Under the pieces are notes generated by a model. It was not told the DNA's origin, did not search any database, and was given only the letters and a program-made list of their open reading frames with translations. Positions 26,959 to 34,783 of a stretch of DNA of 64,000 nt are shown one piece after another. Origin of the DNA: Hyphomicrobium sp. (GTDB taxonomy: Bacteria > Pseudomonadota > Alphaproteobacteria > Rhizobiales > Hyphomicrobiaceae); NCBI GenBank assembly GCA_002928735.1, contig PERL01000001.1, positions 124,001 to 188,000 of the forward strand. Direction: 5' to 3'. The stretch's first letter is position 1. Each line of letters starts with the position of its first letter. The position numbers were made by a program, and so were the translations under genes.

Positions 26959-27876
26959 ATGGCCAAGGACGAGAAGCCCGCGAAGCCGGACAAGAAGGCG
27001 AAACCGGCTAAACAGCCAAAGAACGCGTTGGCCGCCTTCGATATCAACAATCCGGAAATTCCCGAAGCCATCGCCGAAGCCGCCATGAGCTCAGGAGGCT
27101 ACCCCTACGACAGCAAGATCAAGCGCAAGGACTACGAAGACGCCCTGACACCCCTGCAACTGGAACTGCTCAAGTTCCAGACCCACGTCGAGAACACCGG
27201 CCAACGTGTCGTCATCTTGTTTGAAGGCCGCGATACGTCGGGCAAGGGCGGCGCCATCTCCACCATCCTGGAACGCATCAATCCCCGCCACGCCCGCTCC
27301 GTCGCGCTCACCAAACCAACCGAAGCCGAACGCGGCCAATGGTACTTCCAGCGCTACGTGCAACATCTACCCACCGCCGGCGACATGGTCCTCTTCGACC
27401 GCTCCTGGTACAACCGCGCCGGCGTCGAGCGCGTCATGGGCTTTTGCACGCCCGAGCAGCACGCCGACTTTCTGCGCGACGCCCCCGAATTCGAAAGCCT
27501 CCTCGTCCGCGACGGCGTCAAGCTGCTGAAGCTTTATCTCTCAGTCGGCCGCGAAATGCAGCTCACCCGCTTCCACGAACGCCGGCACAATCCGCTCAAG
27601 CGATGGAAATTCACCGACATCGATCAGGCCGCCATCGCCAAGTGGGATGATTACACCGCTGCCGAAACCGAAATGCTCCGCTTCACCGACACGCCCGATA
27701 GCCCCTGGACCATCGTGCGCGCCAACGACCAGCGCCGCATGCGCCTGGAAGTCATCCGCAAAATCCTGACTTTGCTGCCCTATGAAGGCGGTGACGAAGC
27801 CGTCGCCACGCCCCCAGACCCCAAGATCGTCGGGTCCGGCCTGCCGTTCCTGCGGCCTGGGATCCCCGCCACGTAA
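26959..27876 (+). CDS. ppk2: Polyphosphate kinase 2, class I
   Basis: A 305-residue cytosolic kinase that uses polyphosphate to phosphorylate nucleoside diphosphates (or the reverse). The ATG at 26959 has an ideal GAAGGGAG site eight bases upstream; the frame extends artificially to 26599. A Lys/Pro-rich N-terminal tail of ~35 residues is followed by the Walker A motif EGRDTSGKGG (residues 89-98), the Walker B and following loop DRSWYNRAGVERVMGFC (from residue 147) and the lid motif RRHNPLKRWKFTD. Length and motifs fit one-domain class I PPK2. Whether it prefers ADP or GDP cannot be read from sequence. Confidence 0.94.
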   Translation: MAKDEKPAKPDKKAKPAKQPKNALAAFDINNPEIPEAIAEAAMSSGGYPYDSKIKRKDYEDALTPLQLELLKFQTHVENTGQRVVILFEGRDTSGKGGAISTILERINPRHARSVALTKPTEAERGQWYFQRYVQHLPTAGDMVLFDRSWYNRAGVERVMGFCTPEQHADFLRDAPEFESLLVRDGVKLLKLYLSVGREMQLTRFHERRHNPLKRWKFTDIDQAAIAKWDDYTAAETEMLRFTDTPDSPWTIVRANDQRRMRLEVIRKILTLLPYEGGDEAVATPPDPKIVGSGLPFLRPGIPAT

Positions 27877-28027
27877 GGCAACAGTCGTTCCCGATTCGCC
27901 AGCCATATCCTGCGGAAAACCACTTCGTCGGCGCTGCATGGCTTTGAGCGGCGTCCAAACCGGGTTATGCCTCCCGGACGCGCAATGACCCGCCTCCGGC
28001 GGGCGATATCAACGGTGGCACCCGTCC

Positions 28028-28633
28028 ATGAACGACAACAGCACGAAGTTTATCTGGGTCAGCATCCTCACGATCGGCATGTGCTCCCTCATTCTTGCAG
28101 CAGGCAGCGGCGTCCCACACTATTATATGGCCGTGACGGCATTGATCAGCTTCACCATCGCCGCCTTGGGCCTGCGCAACACCATCGCGCTCGACAAGGC
28201 CGGCGCCCCCTTGAGTGCCGTCTCAGCCTCTACCGCGCGCTACATGGGCTTGGTCTATGCCTGGGGCGCCCTGGCTCTTTTCGTCACCTACTATTTCATC
28301 CTGCCCGAATGGCGCGAATGGCCGGTCTTCTTTGGCGCGCTGGCCTTGGTCGCCGTGATCAGCTTGTTTTTTGCAACAGCGCTGTCGAACGATGTCGAGC
28401 GTGGCAAGGATGATCCCACGCTGCTCAAGATTGGCCGCATTCTCACCATTGTGCAGTTCGCCGGAACGGTCGTCGCAGTCATTGGACTGCTGATCGACCC
28501 AGACAAGCAATTCCTCAATACGGCCAAACTGGATTGGGCCGCCCAGACGGTGTTCCTCTTCGGCGCCATTGCGCTGGCCGCGATCAGCGCGGCTGCACTC
28601 TTCTACACCCGCGACCGCCAACCCGCAGCCTGA
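28028..28633 (+). CDS. Multi-pass membrane protein, paralogue of the next gene
   Basis: A 201-residue protein with about six predicted membrane helices (for example FIWVSILTIGMCSLILAAG, YYMAVTALISFTIAALGL, GLVYAWGALALFVTYYF, WPVFFGALALVAVISLFFA, and the C-terminal VFLFGAIALAAISAAALFY). No family recognised. It shares the elements YAWGA and DWAAxxxFLFGxIA with the protein encoded 37 bases downstream, which has the same overall layout, so the two are likely tandem duplicates that may form a heteromer in the inner membrane. It lies downstream of ppk2 after 151 bases. Confidence 0.8.
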   Translation: MNDNSTKFIWVSILTIGMCSLILAAGSGVPHYYMAVTALISFTIAALGLRNTIALDKAGAPLSAVSASTARYMGLVYAWGALALFVTYYFILPEWREWPVFFGALALVAVISLFFATALSNDVERGKDDPTLLKIGRILTIVQFAGTVVAVIGLLIDPDKQFLNTAKLDWAAQTVFLFGAIALAAISAAALFYTRDRQPAA

Positions 28634-28670
28634 CCTCGCCGACACCACCAATTACCGCAAAGGGACACGC

Positions 28671-29258
28671 ATGTCGCTTCAACCCCTGATCGCAAGTGTC
28701 GTGCTCGCCTTGCTGGCGAGTGCCGGTGGCATGGCGTATGGAGCAGCGACCGGATCTCGCGGTCTTGCCGCCGTCTGCGCCTTCGTCTTTTGTTTCTTCA
28801 TGTTTATCGTCGCCTGGCGCGTCAATCGCCCGGCGTGGCTGGCAGAAAAAGACCAACCCCCAGGTCTCCTCTTCCACACCATGCGCCGCAACACGCGTCT
28901 GGCGGCACTCACATACGCCTGGGGGGCTGCAGCTTTCTTCGCCGTTTATGGTTTGACGGACGTCACGTGGCAGCACGGCTGGCAATATGGCACCGCCGCC
29001 GCACTGATCGCCGCCGGTTTGCTCTTTTACGTTCGAAGCATGGGCGACGGCGACAATGGAACCCCGCCGCCCATCGCACTTACTCTGCTACACGGCCTCG
29101 CCGTCCTGGGCGGACTTGTGTTCTTGATCCTGGCCGGAAAACTCCTGACGCAGAAAGGCGACTGGGCGGCCAATTACATCTTCCTGTTTGGCGGAATTGC
29201 CATCGCCAGCATCTGCTATGTCGCCGCCATCACCCAATGGCGCCTGCGCAAATCCTAA
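28671..29258 (+). CDS. Multi-pass membrane protein, tandem paralogue
   Basis: A 195-residue protein from the ATG at 28671 (AAAGGGA upstream); an earlier in-frame start at 28569 overlaps the preceding gene. About six membrane helices (LIASVVLALLASAGGMAYG, AVCAFVFCFFMFIVAW, LTYAWGAAAFFAVYGL, GTAAALIAAGLLFYV, LHGLAVLGGLVFLILAG, YIFLFGGIAIASICYVAAI). It aligns by eye with the preceding protein around YAWGA in the third helix and GDWAANYIFLFGGIA before the last helix. The function is unknown. It is probably co-transcribed with 28028-28633 and converges on mutM. Confidence 0.8.
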   Translation: MSLQPLIASVVLALLASAGGMAYGAATGSRGLAAVCAFVFCFFMFIVAWRVNRPAWLAEKDQPPGLLFHTMRRNTRLAALTYAWGAAAFFAVYGLTDVTWQHGWQYGTAAALIAAGLLFYVRSMGDGDNGTPPPIALTLLHGLAVLGGLVFLILAGKLLTQKGDWAANYIFLFGGIAIASICYVAAITQWRLRKS

Positions 29259-29270
29259 CGCGAGCAGCGC

Positions 29271-30161
29271 TTACGTCTGACACGTCGGACAATAAAACGT
29301 CGACCGCCCCGCCTGAACGACCCGCCGCACCACACCGCCGCAACCTGGCTTGCAGCACGCCTGCCCCTCACGGTCATAAACGGCGTGCCGGTCTTGAAAG
29401 CCGCCCGGCGTTCCATCCGGCCGCCGGTAGTCACGAAGCGTCGATCCCCCCGCTTCCACCGCTTCCAGCAAAACCTGGCGGATCGCCGGGACGAGCCGTT
29501 CACTCCGCTCGGTTGGCTTGCCAGCCCGCGTTGCCAATGTCCCGGCCTTCCGCCGCGGCGACAGCCCGGCCCGGAACAAGGCCTCGCACACATAGATATT
29601 GCCCAGCCCTGCGATGTTGCGCTGATCCATCAAAAACGCTTTGAGATCGGCCCGCCGTCCTGCCGCCCGCGCCGCGATCACGGCCGCATCGAGATCATTG
29701 CCGAGCGGCTCAACACCAAGACCACGGAACAGCGCATGCGCATCCATCTCCGCGTCCGGTTCGAGCAGCATGTACCCGAACCGCCGTGGATCGTTGTACG
29801 TCACGCGCAGCCCCGCCACCGTCTCGAACACCACGTGATCATGCTGCGGCAGGTGTCCGCTCTCATAAACATAGTCGCCGACAACGCCCCCGCGCCCGGC
29901 TTTCTCCGTCTCACCAAGTATAAATCGGCCCGTCATCCCCAGATGCACGGCCAGAACATCGCCACTATCGAGCAGCACCCGCAGATACTTCGCCCGCCGC
30001 GCCACGCCGGTGATCGCTCGCCCGGTCAGCCGCTTCGCAAAATTGTCCGGAAATGGAAAACGCAAGTTTGGCCGCCGCACATCCACCCGGGCCAGTGTCT
30101 GGCCACAGAGCACGCGCTCTAGACTGCGGCGCACATTCTCAACTTCCGGCAATTCAGGCAT
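29271..30161 (-). CDS. mutM: Formamidopyrimidine-DNA glycosylase
   Basis: A 296-residue base-excision repair enzyme removing 8-oxoguanine and formamidopyrimidines. The start is the ATG at 30161, fixed by the invariant MPELPEVE (Pro is the catalytic nucleophile after Met removal, Glu the next essential residue); the frame is open to 30272 by chance. Also visible are the conserved NIYVCEALFRAGLSP helix-two-turn-helix region and a C-terminal zinc finger (CCKPGCGG ... YCPTCQT). It is divergent from mmcB, another repair gene, with 96 bases between starts. Confidence 0.96.
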   Translation of the reverse strand: MPELPEVENVRRSLERVLCGQTLARVDVRRPNLRFPFPDNFAKRLTGRAITGVARRAKYLRVLLDSGDVLAVHLGMTGRFILGETEKAGRGGVVGDYVYESGHLPQHDHVVFETVAGLRVTYNDPRRFGYMLLEPDAEMDAHALFRGLGVEPLGNDLDAAVIAARAAGRRADLKAFLMDQRNIAGLGNIYVCEALFRAGLSPRRKAGTLATRAGKPTERSERLVPAIRQVLLEAVEAGGSTLRDYRRPDGTPGGFQDRHAVYDREGQACCKPGCGGVVRRVVQAGRSTFYCPTCQT

Positions 30162-30257
30162 CAAAGCCCATCCTCTAACGGCAGCAACTATGCTGACCGG
30201 CTGCCAAACGGTCCCGCGAGAGTGGACATTTGAGTTTCCAGTCGCGACAAACGAGGC

Positions 30258-30776
30258 ATGACCGACCCCCATGAGCCCCCGGACAGCGGCGCCATCGCGC
30301 CTAGCCCCGATGCCCCTCTCAGCAGCGATCCCGTAGCGCTGGAGATCCTGCGCGGCACCGCTCGCATGCTGATCGACGCCGGCCTGACACCGATTGCCGA
30401 ATTCACGCTCCCCAACGGCCGCCGCGCCGACATTGCAGCCCTGGACCGCACCGGCATCCTGACCATCATAGAGATCAAATCAAGCCTCGCCGACTTCCGC
30501 AGCGATCAGAAGTGGCCCGAATACGCCGAATACTGCGACCGCTTTTTCTTCGCCGTAAAGCCTGATTTTCCTCGCGAAATTCTGCCCGCGGCCTGCGGCC
30601 TGATCCTGGCCGACCGATACGGCGCCGAAATTCTGCGCCCCGCAGCCCCGGCCCCGCCGCTCACCGCTGCCCGCCGCAAAGTGCTGACATTGCGCTTTGC
30701 CCGCACGGCGTCGCTTCGCTTAGCGGCCGTCATCGATCCAGGCCTGAAGGCCCGCAGCGAAGCTAAAGATATTTGA
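30258..30776 (+). CDS. mmcB: MmcB-family DNA repair nuclease-like protein
   Basis: A 172-residue protein matching the MmcB family (PF06319), a PD-(D/E)xK-like domain restricted mostly to alphaproteobacteria. Core motifs: ADIAALDRTGILTIIEIKSSLADFRSDQKWPEY, with the Asp and the E-I-K triad typical of this nuclease fold, and FFFAVKPDFP further on. In Caulobacter MmcB is SOS/DNA-damage linked and assists ImuABC mutagenesis. A ~30-residue Pro/Ser-rich N-terminus precedes the domain. It is divergent from mutM and convergent with the RegA-type regulator gene (13 bases between ends). Confidence 0.88.
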   Translation: MTDPHEPPDSGAIAPSPDAPLSSDPVALEILRGTARMLIDAGLTPIAEFTLPNGRRADIAALDRTGILTIIEIKSSLADFRSDQKWPEYAEYCDRFFFAVKPDFPREILPAACGLILADRYGAEILRPAAPAPPLTAARRKVLTLRFARTASLRLAAVIDPGLKARSEAKDI

Positions 30777-30789
30777 GAGTGATCGCAGC

Positions 30790-31353
30790 CTACTTTGGCG
30801 CGCGCTTGGCGAGAATACGCTGCAGCGTGCGCCGGTGCATGTTGAGCCGCCGCGCCGTCTCCGACACGTTGCGATTGCACAGTTCATACACACGCTGAAT
30901 GTGTTCCCAACGCACCCGGTCCGCCGACATAGGATTTTCCGGCGGCGGTGCCTTCGAATTCGGCGGCGCCAGCAGAGCGTCCGTCACATCATCGGCATCG
31001 GCAGGCTTCGCCAGATAGTCGACCGCGCCAAGCTTTACAGCCGTCACAGCCGTCGCGATGTTGCCGTATCCCGTCAGCACGATAATGCGCGCGTTCGGGC
31101 GCACTCGGGTCAGTTCGGCAATGACATCGAGCCCGTTGCCGTCCTCGAGCCGCAGATCGATGACCGCGAAGGCCGGCGGGCTCTGGCGCACCAGATCGAT
31201 CCCCTCCGACACCGTAAACGCGCTGCGGACCAGAAATCCGCGCTGCTCCATGGCACGCACCATGCGCTGCAAAAACGCCCGGTCGTCGTCCACGATAATG
31301 AGCGAACGATCTTCAGGCAGTTCGTCGGGCTTAAATGACAGATCTTCAGTCAC
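30790..31353 (-). CDS. regA: RegA/ActR/PrrA-family response regulator
   Basis: A 187-residue redox response regulator. I choose the GTG at 31353 (GAGGAC upstream, protein VTEDLSFKP); an open frame continues to 31425. The receiver domain has the acidic pair in LIIVDDDR, the phospho-acceptor Asp about residue 66 in AVIDLRLEDG, the Thr in VLTGYG and the Lys in YLAKPADAD. After a proline-rich linker comes a Fis-type helix-turn-helix (NRNVSETARRLNMHRRTLQRIL), nearly invariant in RegA/ActR proteins. The gene lies 93 bases downstream of the cognate sensor gene. The regulon in relatives includes respiration, nitrogen and carbon fixation. Confidence 0.95.
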   Translation of the reverse strand: MTEDLSFKPDELPEDRSLIIVDDDRAFLQRMVRAMEQRGFLVRSAFTVSEGIDLVRQSPPAFAVIDLRLEDGNGLDVIAELTRVRPNARIIVLTGYGNIATAVTAVKLGAVDYLAKPADADDVTDALLAPPNSKAPPPENPMSADRVRWEHIQRVYELCNRNVSETARRLNMHRRTLQRILAKRAPK

Positions 31354-31446
31354 GGGCGTCCTCCACGTGCGGCAAACTATAGTCTTGCCCCGGCCAAGCC
31401 AAGGGCAAACCCACGGAAAACGCATACCTTGGTATTGGTAAATAGA

Positions 31447-32862
31447 TTAACGGTCATAAACCTCGATAGCCGCCGGCCGGATTTGCGGCCGGGGCACAGC
31501 CGTTCCCGGTCCCGCCCGCTCTGCGCCAGCCTCGAAAGCGTCCCGGGGCCAGACGAGCCGGACAACGGCTCCCCGTTGCGGCGCCAGCTTGTTTTCTAGC
31601 GTTACCCGCGCCCCCGACCGTTCCAAAAGCGTCTTGGCGATAAAGAACCCCAACCCCAGCCCGCCTGCTTTGCCGGTCGTCTTTCGTGCCGACATGGGCC
31701 GGGACGTCACGTACGGCTCGCCCAGCGTATCGATAATTTCCGGCGCGAACCCCGGCCCGTCGTCCGTCAGCGTCACCGAGACCGTCGTCTGATCCCACTC
31801 GCCCGTCAAATCGACCCGCCCGCGGGCAAAATCGACCGCGTTCTCGATCAGGTTTCCGAGCCCGTAGAGCACGCCCGGCTTTCGCGCCGAGAGCGGTTGA
31901 TCCTGCGCTGTCCCCGTCATCCCGCTCGCCGGATGGACGAAGATATGAATCGGCTTGCCATCGTTGGCATAGGGAGCCGACGCCTCCTCCAGCATCTCCT
32001 GCAAAGAAATGTTGCCATGCAGCGGGTCCTGCTCGGTTGGATGTTTGGTGAGCTTCTGCAAAATCTCGCGGCAACGCAGCGCCTGCTGCCGGAGCAACTC
32101 CACATCTTCGGCCAGCAGGCTATCTTTCGGCAGCCCTGCCTGCATTTCCTTAGTTACAAGAACGATCGTCGAGAGCGGCGTGCCCAATTCGTGCGCGGCC
32201 GCCGCAGCCAGCCCATCGAGCGCATGCAGCTTCTGTTCCCGCGCCAGCACGAGTTCCGTCGCCGTCAACGCCGCCGACATCAACTTGCCCTCCCGCGTCA
32301 GCCGCCGCGCATAAAGCGCCATGAAAAGCATCGTCGAGATCACGGCCGCCACGATCCCCAGATCGTACAGCACCGGGTGATCGAGCGGCTCGGAGGGATA
32401 CCAGGGCAGCGGATACGACGTGACAGCAATCACCAGCGTCGCCACTGACGCCAGAAATGCCAGCGCCACGGTGTGCCGCGGCGGCAGTGTCGCCGCCGAA
32501 ACCGTCACCGGCACCACCAAAAGCATCGTGAAAGGATTTTGCACCCCACCTGTGAAAAAGAGAAGCGCCGCCAGCTGCACGATGTCGTAGCCGAGCAAAG
32601 CCGTCGCCAGCCGGGCCGACAAACGATGCCGCGCCGGGAATCTCACCGCCAGAAAAACGTTGAGCCAAGCCGAGCACGCGGTCAGAAACAGGCACCACCC
32701 CACCGGAAGCCGGAACTCAAACACGAGCGCCACGACGCCGATAACGGCGAGCTGCCCCAGCACGGCGAGCCATCGCAGACGCACAATCGTCTGCAGGCGA
32801 AGCTGACTGTCTTCGTCGCTTGCTTGCCAGAACCGGCTCAGAATTGATTTCTCCGACGACAC
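31447..32862 (-). CDS. regB: RegB/ActS/PrrB-family redox sensor histidine kinase
   Basis: A 471-residue membrane kinase, start taken as the GTG at 32862 (VSSEKSILSRFW); the frame is open to a TTG at 32919. Six membrane helices are followed by the kinase core. The quinone-sensing heptad GGVQNPF is at about residues 105-111. The phospho-accepting H-box AAAAHELGTPLSTI has its His at about 224, and the redox-active Cys lies in RCREIL at about 264, matching the cysteine known from Rhodobacter RegB. N, G1 and G2 boxes (NLIENAVDFA, DDGPGF, GGLGLGFFIAKTLLE) are intact. Upstream is the divergent senC-type gene, the classic reg cluster. Confidence 0.95.
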   Translation of the reverse strand: MSSEKSILSRFWQASDEDSQLRLQTIVRLRWLAVLGQLAVIGVVALVFEFRLPVGWCLFLTACSAWLNVFLAVRFPARHRLSARLATALLGYDIVQLAALLFFTGGVQNPFTMLLVVPVTVSAATLPPRHTVALAFLASVATLVIAVTSYPLPWYPSEPLDHPVLYDLGIVAAVISTMLFMALYARRLTREGKLMSAALTATELVLAREQKLHALDGLAAAAAHELGTPLSTIVLVTKEMQAGLPKDSLLAEDVELLRQQALRCREILQKLTKHPTEQDPLHGNISLQEMLEEASAPYANDGKPIHIFVHPASGMTGTAQDQPLSARKPGVLYGLGNLIENAVDFARGRVDLTGEWDQTTVSVTLTDDGPGFAPEIIDTLGEPYVTSRPMSARKTTGKAGGLGLGFFIAKTLLERSGARVTLENKLAPQRGAVVRLVWPRDAFEAGAERAGPGTAVPRPQIRPAAIEVYDR

Positions 32863-33082
32863 GGCCTCAGTTCGTCCTTCCAAGGCTGGCCGGACATCCA
32901 GCCGCACACCCGTTCCCAACCATATGCGAGGTAACGTTGCAAGTCACAGCCCGCCCCGCTATTTCCCATGGGAACTGACCGCGCAAAGCCCTGTCCCAAA
33001 ACGCGATTGGGCTGGCCATCCGGCCGAGTGGAAAGCGGCAAACCGCCTTCGCACCTGGGCTATAGACAAAAAAGGTTACGTC

Positions 33083-33685
33083 ATGGCTTCGAAACTGATG
33101 ATCGCCCTTGCTTTGGGGCTCGTGGCCGGCGCTGCAACGGCATACGTGACCCTGAATGTGCCCGATCCGTCCACACCCCAAGCCATGCCAACCGCAGGCA
33201 GACCCGCCATCGGCGGACCGTTCAGCTTGACCGACACGGCGGGCAAGCGCCGCACCGAGAAGGATTTCGCCGGCAAGCCGATGCTCGTCTTCTTCGGCTT
33301 CACGAATTGCCCTGATGTGTGCCCATCCGGCCTTCAGACACTCACAGTCGCCTTGAACGAACTGGGCGAGAAAGCCAACCAGATCTCGACGCTGTTCATC
33401 ACGCTCGATCCCGAGCGCGACACCGCCGAGGCCCTTGGACAATACGTCAAGAGCTTTCATCCAAACATTCAAGGTTTGACGGGGACTCCGGATGAAATCC
33501 AAGCAGCGATCAAGGCCTACCGTGTCTATGCTGTGAAAGTTCCCGACGAGAAGGACCCCACGCGCTACAATATCGACCACAGCTCCTTCTTCTACCTCAT
33601 GAACGCCAACGGCGCATACATGAAGCATTTCCCCCATTCCACCGACGCCAATGCACTCGCCAAGGCCATCGCCGCCGCGCTGTGA
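33083..33685 (+). CDS. senC: SCO1/SenC family copper/thiol protein
   Basis: A 200-residue membrane-anchored periplasmic protein. The start is the ATG at 33083; an N-terminal helix (LMIALALGLVAGAATAYV) is followed by a thioredoxin-like domain with the copper ligands CPDVCP (Cys 76 and 80) and the His in DHSSFFY (about 166), all three conserved. SCO proteins deliver copper to, or reduce cysteines of, the CuA centre of cytochrome c oxidase. The gene is divergent from regB, as in purple bacteria where SenC/PrrC is encoded with the redox regulators, so regulation through the 220-base shared upstream region is likely. Confidence 0.94.
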   Translation: MASKLMIALALGLVAGAATAYVTLNVPDPSTPQAMPTAGRPAIGGPFSLTDTAGKRRTEKDFAGKPMLVFFGFTNCPDVCPSGLQTLTVALNELGEKANQISTLFITLDPERDTAEALGQYVKSFHPNIQGLTGTPDEIQAAIKAYRVYAVKVPDEKDPTRYNIDHSSFFYLMNANGAYMKHFPHSTDANALAKAIAAAL

Positions 33686-34020
33686 TTGATTTTTGCAATG
33701 CGTAAATCACCGCGGCTTACCTCATTTGAAAATGCCGCATCTGCGCCACAGTCAAGGTCGCGCACGCGACAAGAAATTTTCTGCTCGCACACAGGCATCC
33801 GTTCTTGGTATCTGAGATGATATGCGATGCGTCGCGGCGTCGGCGCGCCAGCGTATCGCAAGCGCACTGAAGTGCACCATTGACGGACGACGCAGTTCGT
33901 CATCTCAGTATCAAGTGCGCGCGAGAATGGGATCACCGCATGATGGTGTGACCGTGATCAAAGCATAACGAGTAGTTGAGCGCATATTGAATGCGCCGGC
34001 CTGCTCATTTGAGGACGTAC
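33686..34020. other. Intergenic region after senC
   Basis: 335 bases without a supported gene. Its base composition is visibly less GC-rich than the flanks. It should hold the promoter of the metallopeptidase gene at 34021. I see no clear terminator or RNA structure. Confidence 0.4.
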
Positions 34021-34773
34021 ATGCGCAAGTCCAAAGTGCCTCATGTGACCACGCTCTCGCAACGAGAGACCGATCGCATCGGCGCACCCGTCGAAGTCCG
34101 CCGCCATCCTGCAGCGCGGCGGCTAACGCTGCGTGTGAGCCGCACACGCCGGGCGGTCATCGTGACCCTCCCAGTCCAATGCGGGATCGAGGAAGCGGGA
34201 TCGTTCCTCACGCGCAATCTGGATTGGGTCCGCGAACGTCTCGATAGCCTGCCCGCCCCAATCCCGTTCCGCGACGGCATGCTCATCCCGCTGCGGGGCG
34301 TCGCCCACCGGGTGGTCATGCCCGGAGAAATTCCCCGACGCCGCGTCGTCCGCCGCATCGAGTCACACCCGTTCCACGAACTGCACGCACCAGGAGACAT
34401 GGCCTCCGCCGTTAAACGCCTCGAGCTTTGGTTCTCCAAAGAAGCCCGCACCGATCTCGAAGACCGCGTTGGTTGGCATGCCCGCCGCCTCGGCGTCAAA
34501 CCCAACCGCCTCACCATCCGCGACCAAACCAGCCGCTGGGGGTCTTGCTCGACCACGGGCGCACTTTCCTTTTCATGGCGTCTCGTGCTCGCGCCGCCCG
34601 CAATCCTCGACTACGTCGCCGCCCACGAAGTCGCCCATTTGCGCGAAATGAATCACGGACCCCGCTTCTGGGCGCTGGTGCGCCAGACCTGCCCGGACAT
34701 GGATGACGCCAAGAATTGGCTGCGCATTTACGGCATGGACCTGCACCGTTACGGCGTCGAAGCAGAGAACTGA
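34021..34773 (+). CDS. YgjP-type M48-like metallopeptidase
   Basis: A 250-residue protein (PF01863, DUF45), starting from the ATG at 34021; the frame is open from 33991. It contains the zinc motif HEVAHLREMNHGPRFW (HExxH with a downstream His) and the family motif RDQTSRWGSCS shortly before it. The N-terminal region is a basic RxVRRHPAARRLTLRVS-type strand set typical of the family. The substrate is unknown; YgjP proteins are usually cytoplasmic and sometimes act with restriction or stress systems. No partner of that type is visible here. It converges on the PBP1A gene (10 bases between stops). Confidence 0.88.
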   Translation: MRKSKVPHVTTLSQRETDRIGAPVEVRRHPAARRLTLRVSRTRRAVIVTLPVQCGIEEAGSFLTRNLDWVRERLDSLPAPIPFRDGMLIPLRGVAHRVVMPGEIPRRRVVRRIESHPFHELHAPGDMASAVKRLELWFSKEARTDLEDRVGWHARRLGVKPNRLTIRDQTSRWGSCSTTGALSFSWRLVLAPPAILDYVAAHEVAHLREMNHGPRFWALVRQTCPDMDDAKNWLRIYGMDLHRYGVEAEN

Positions 34774-34783
34774 CGCCTCCCGC

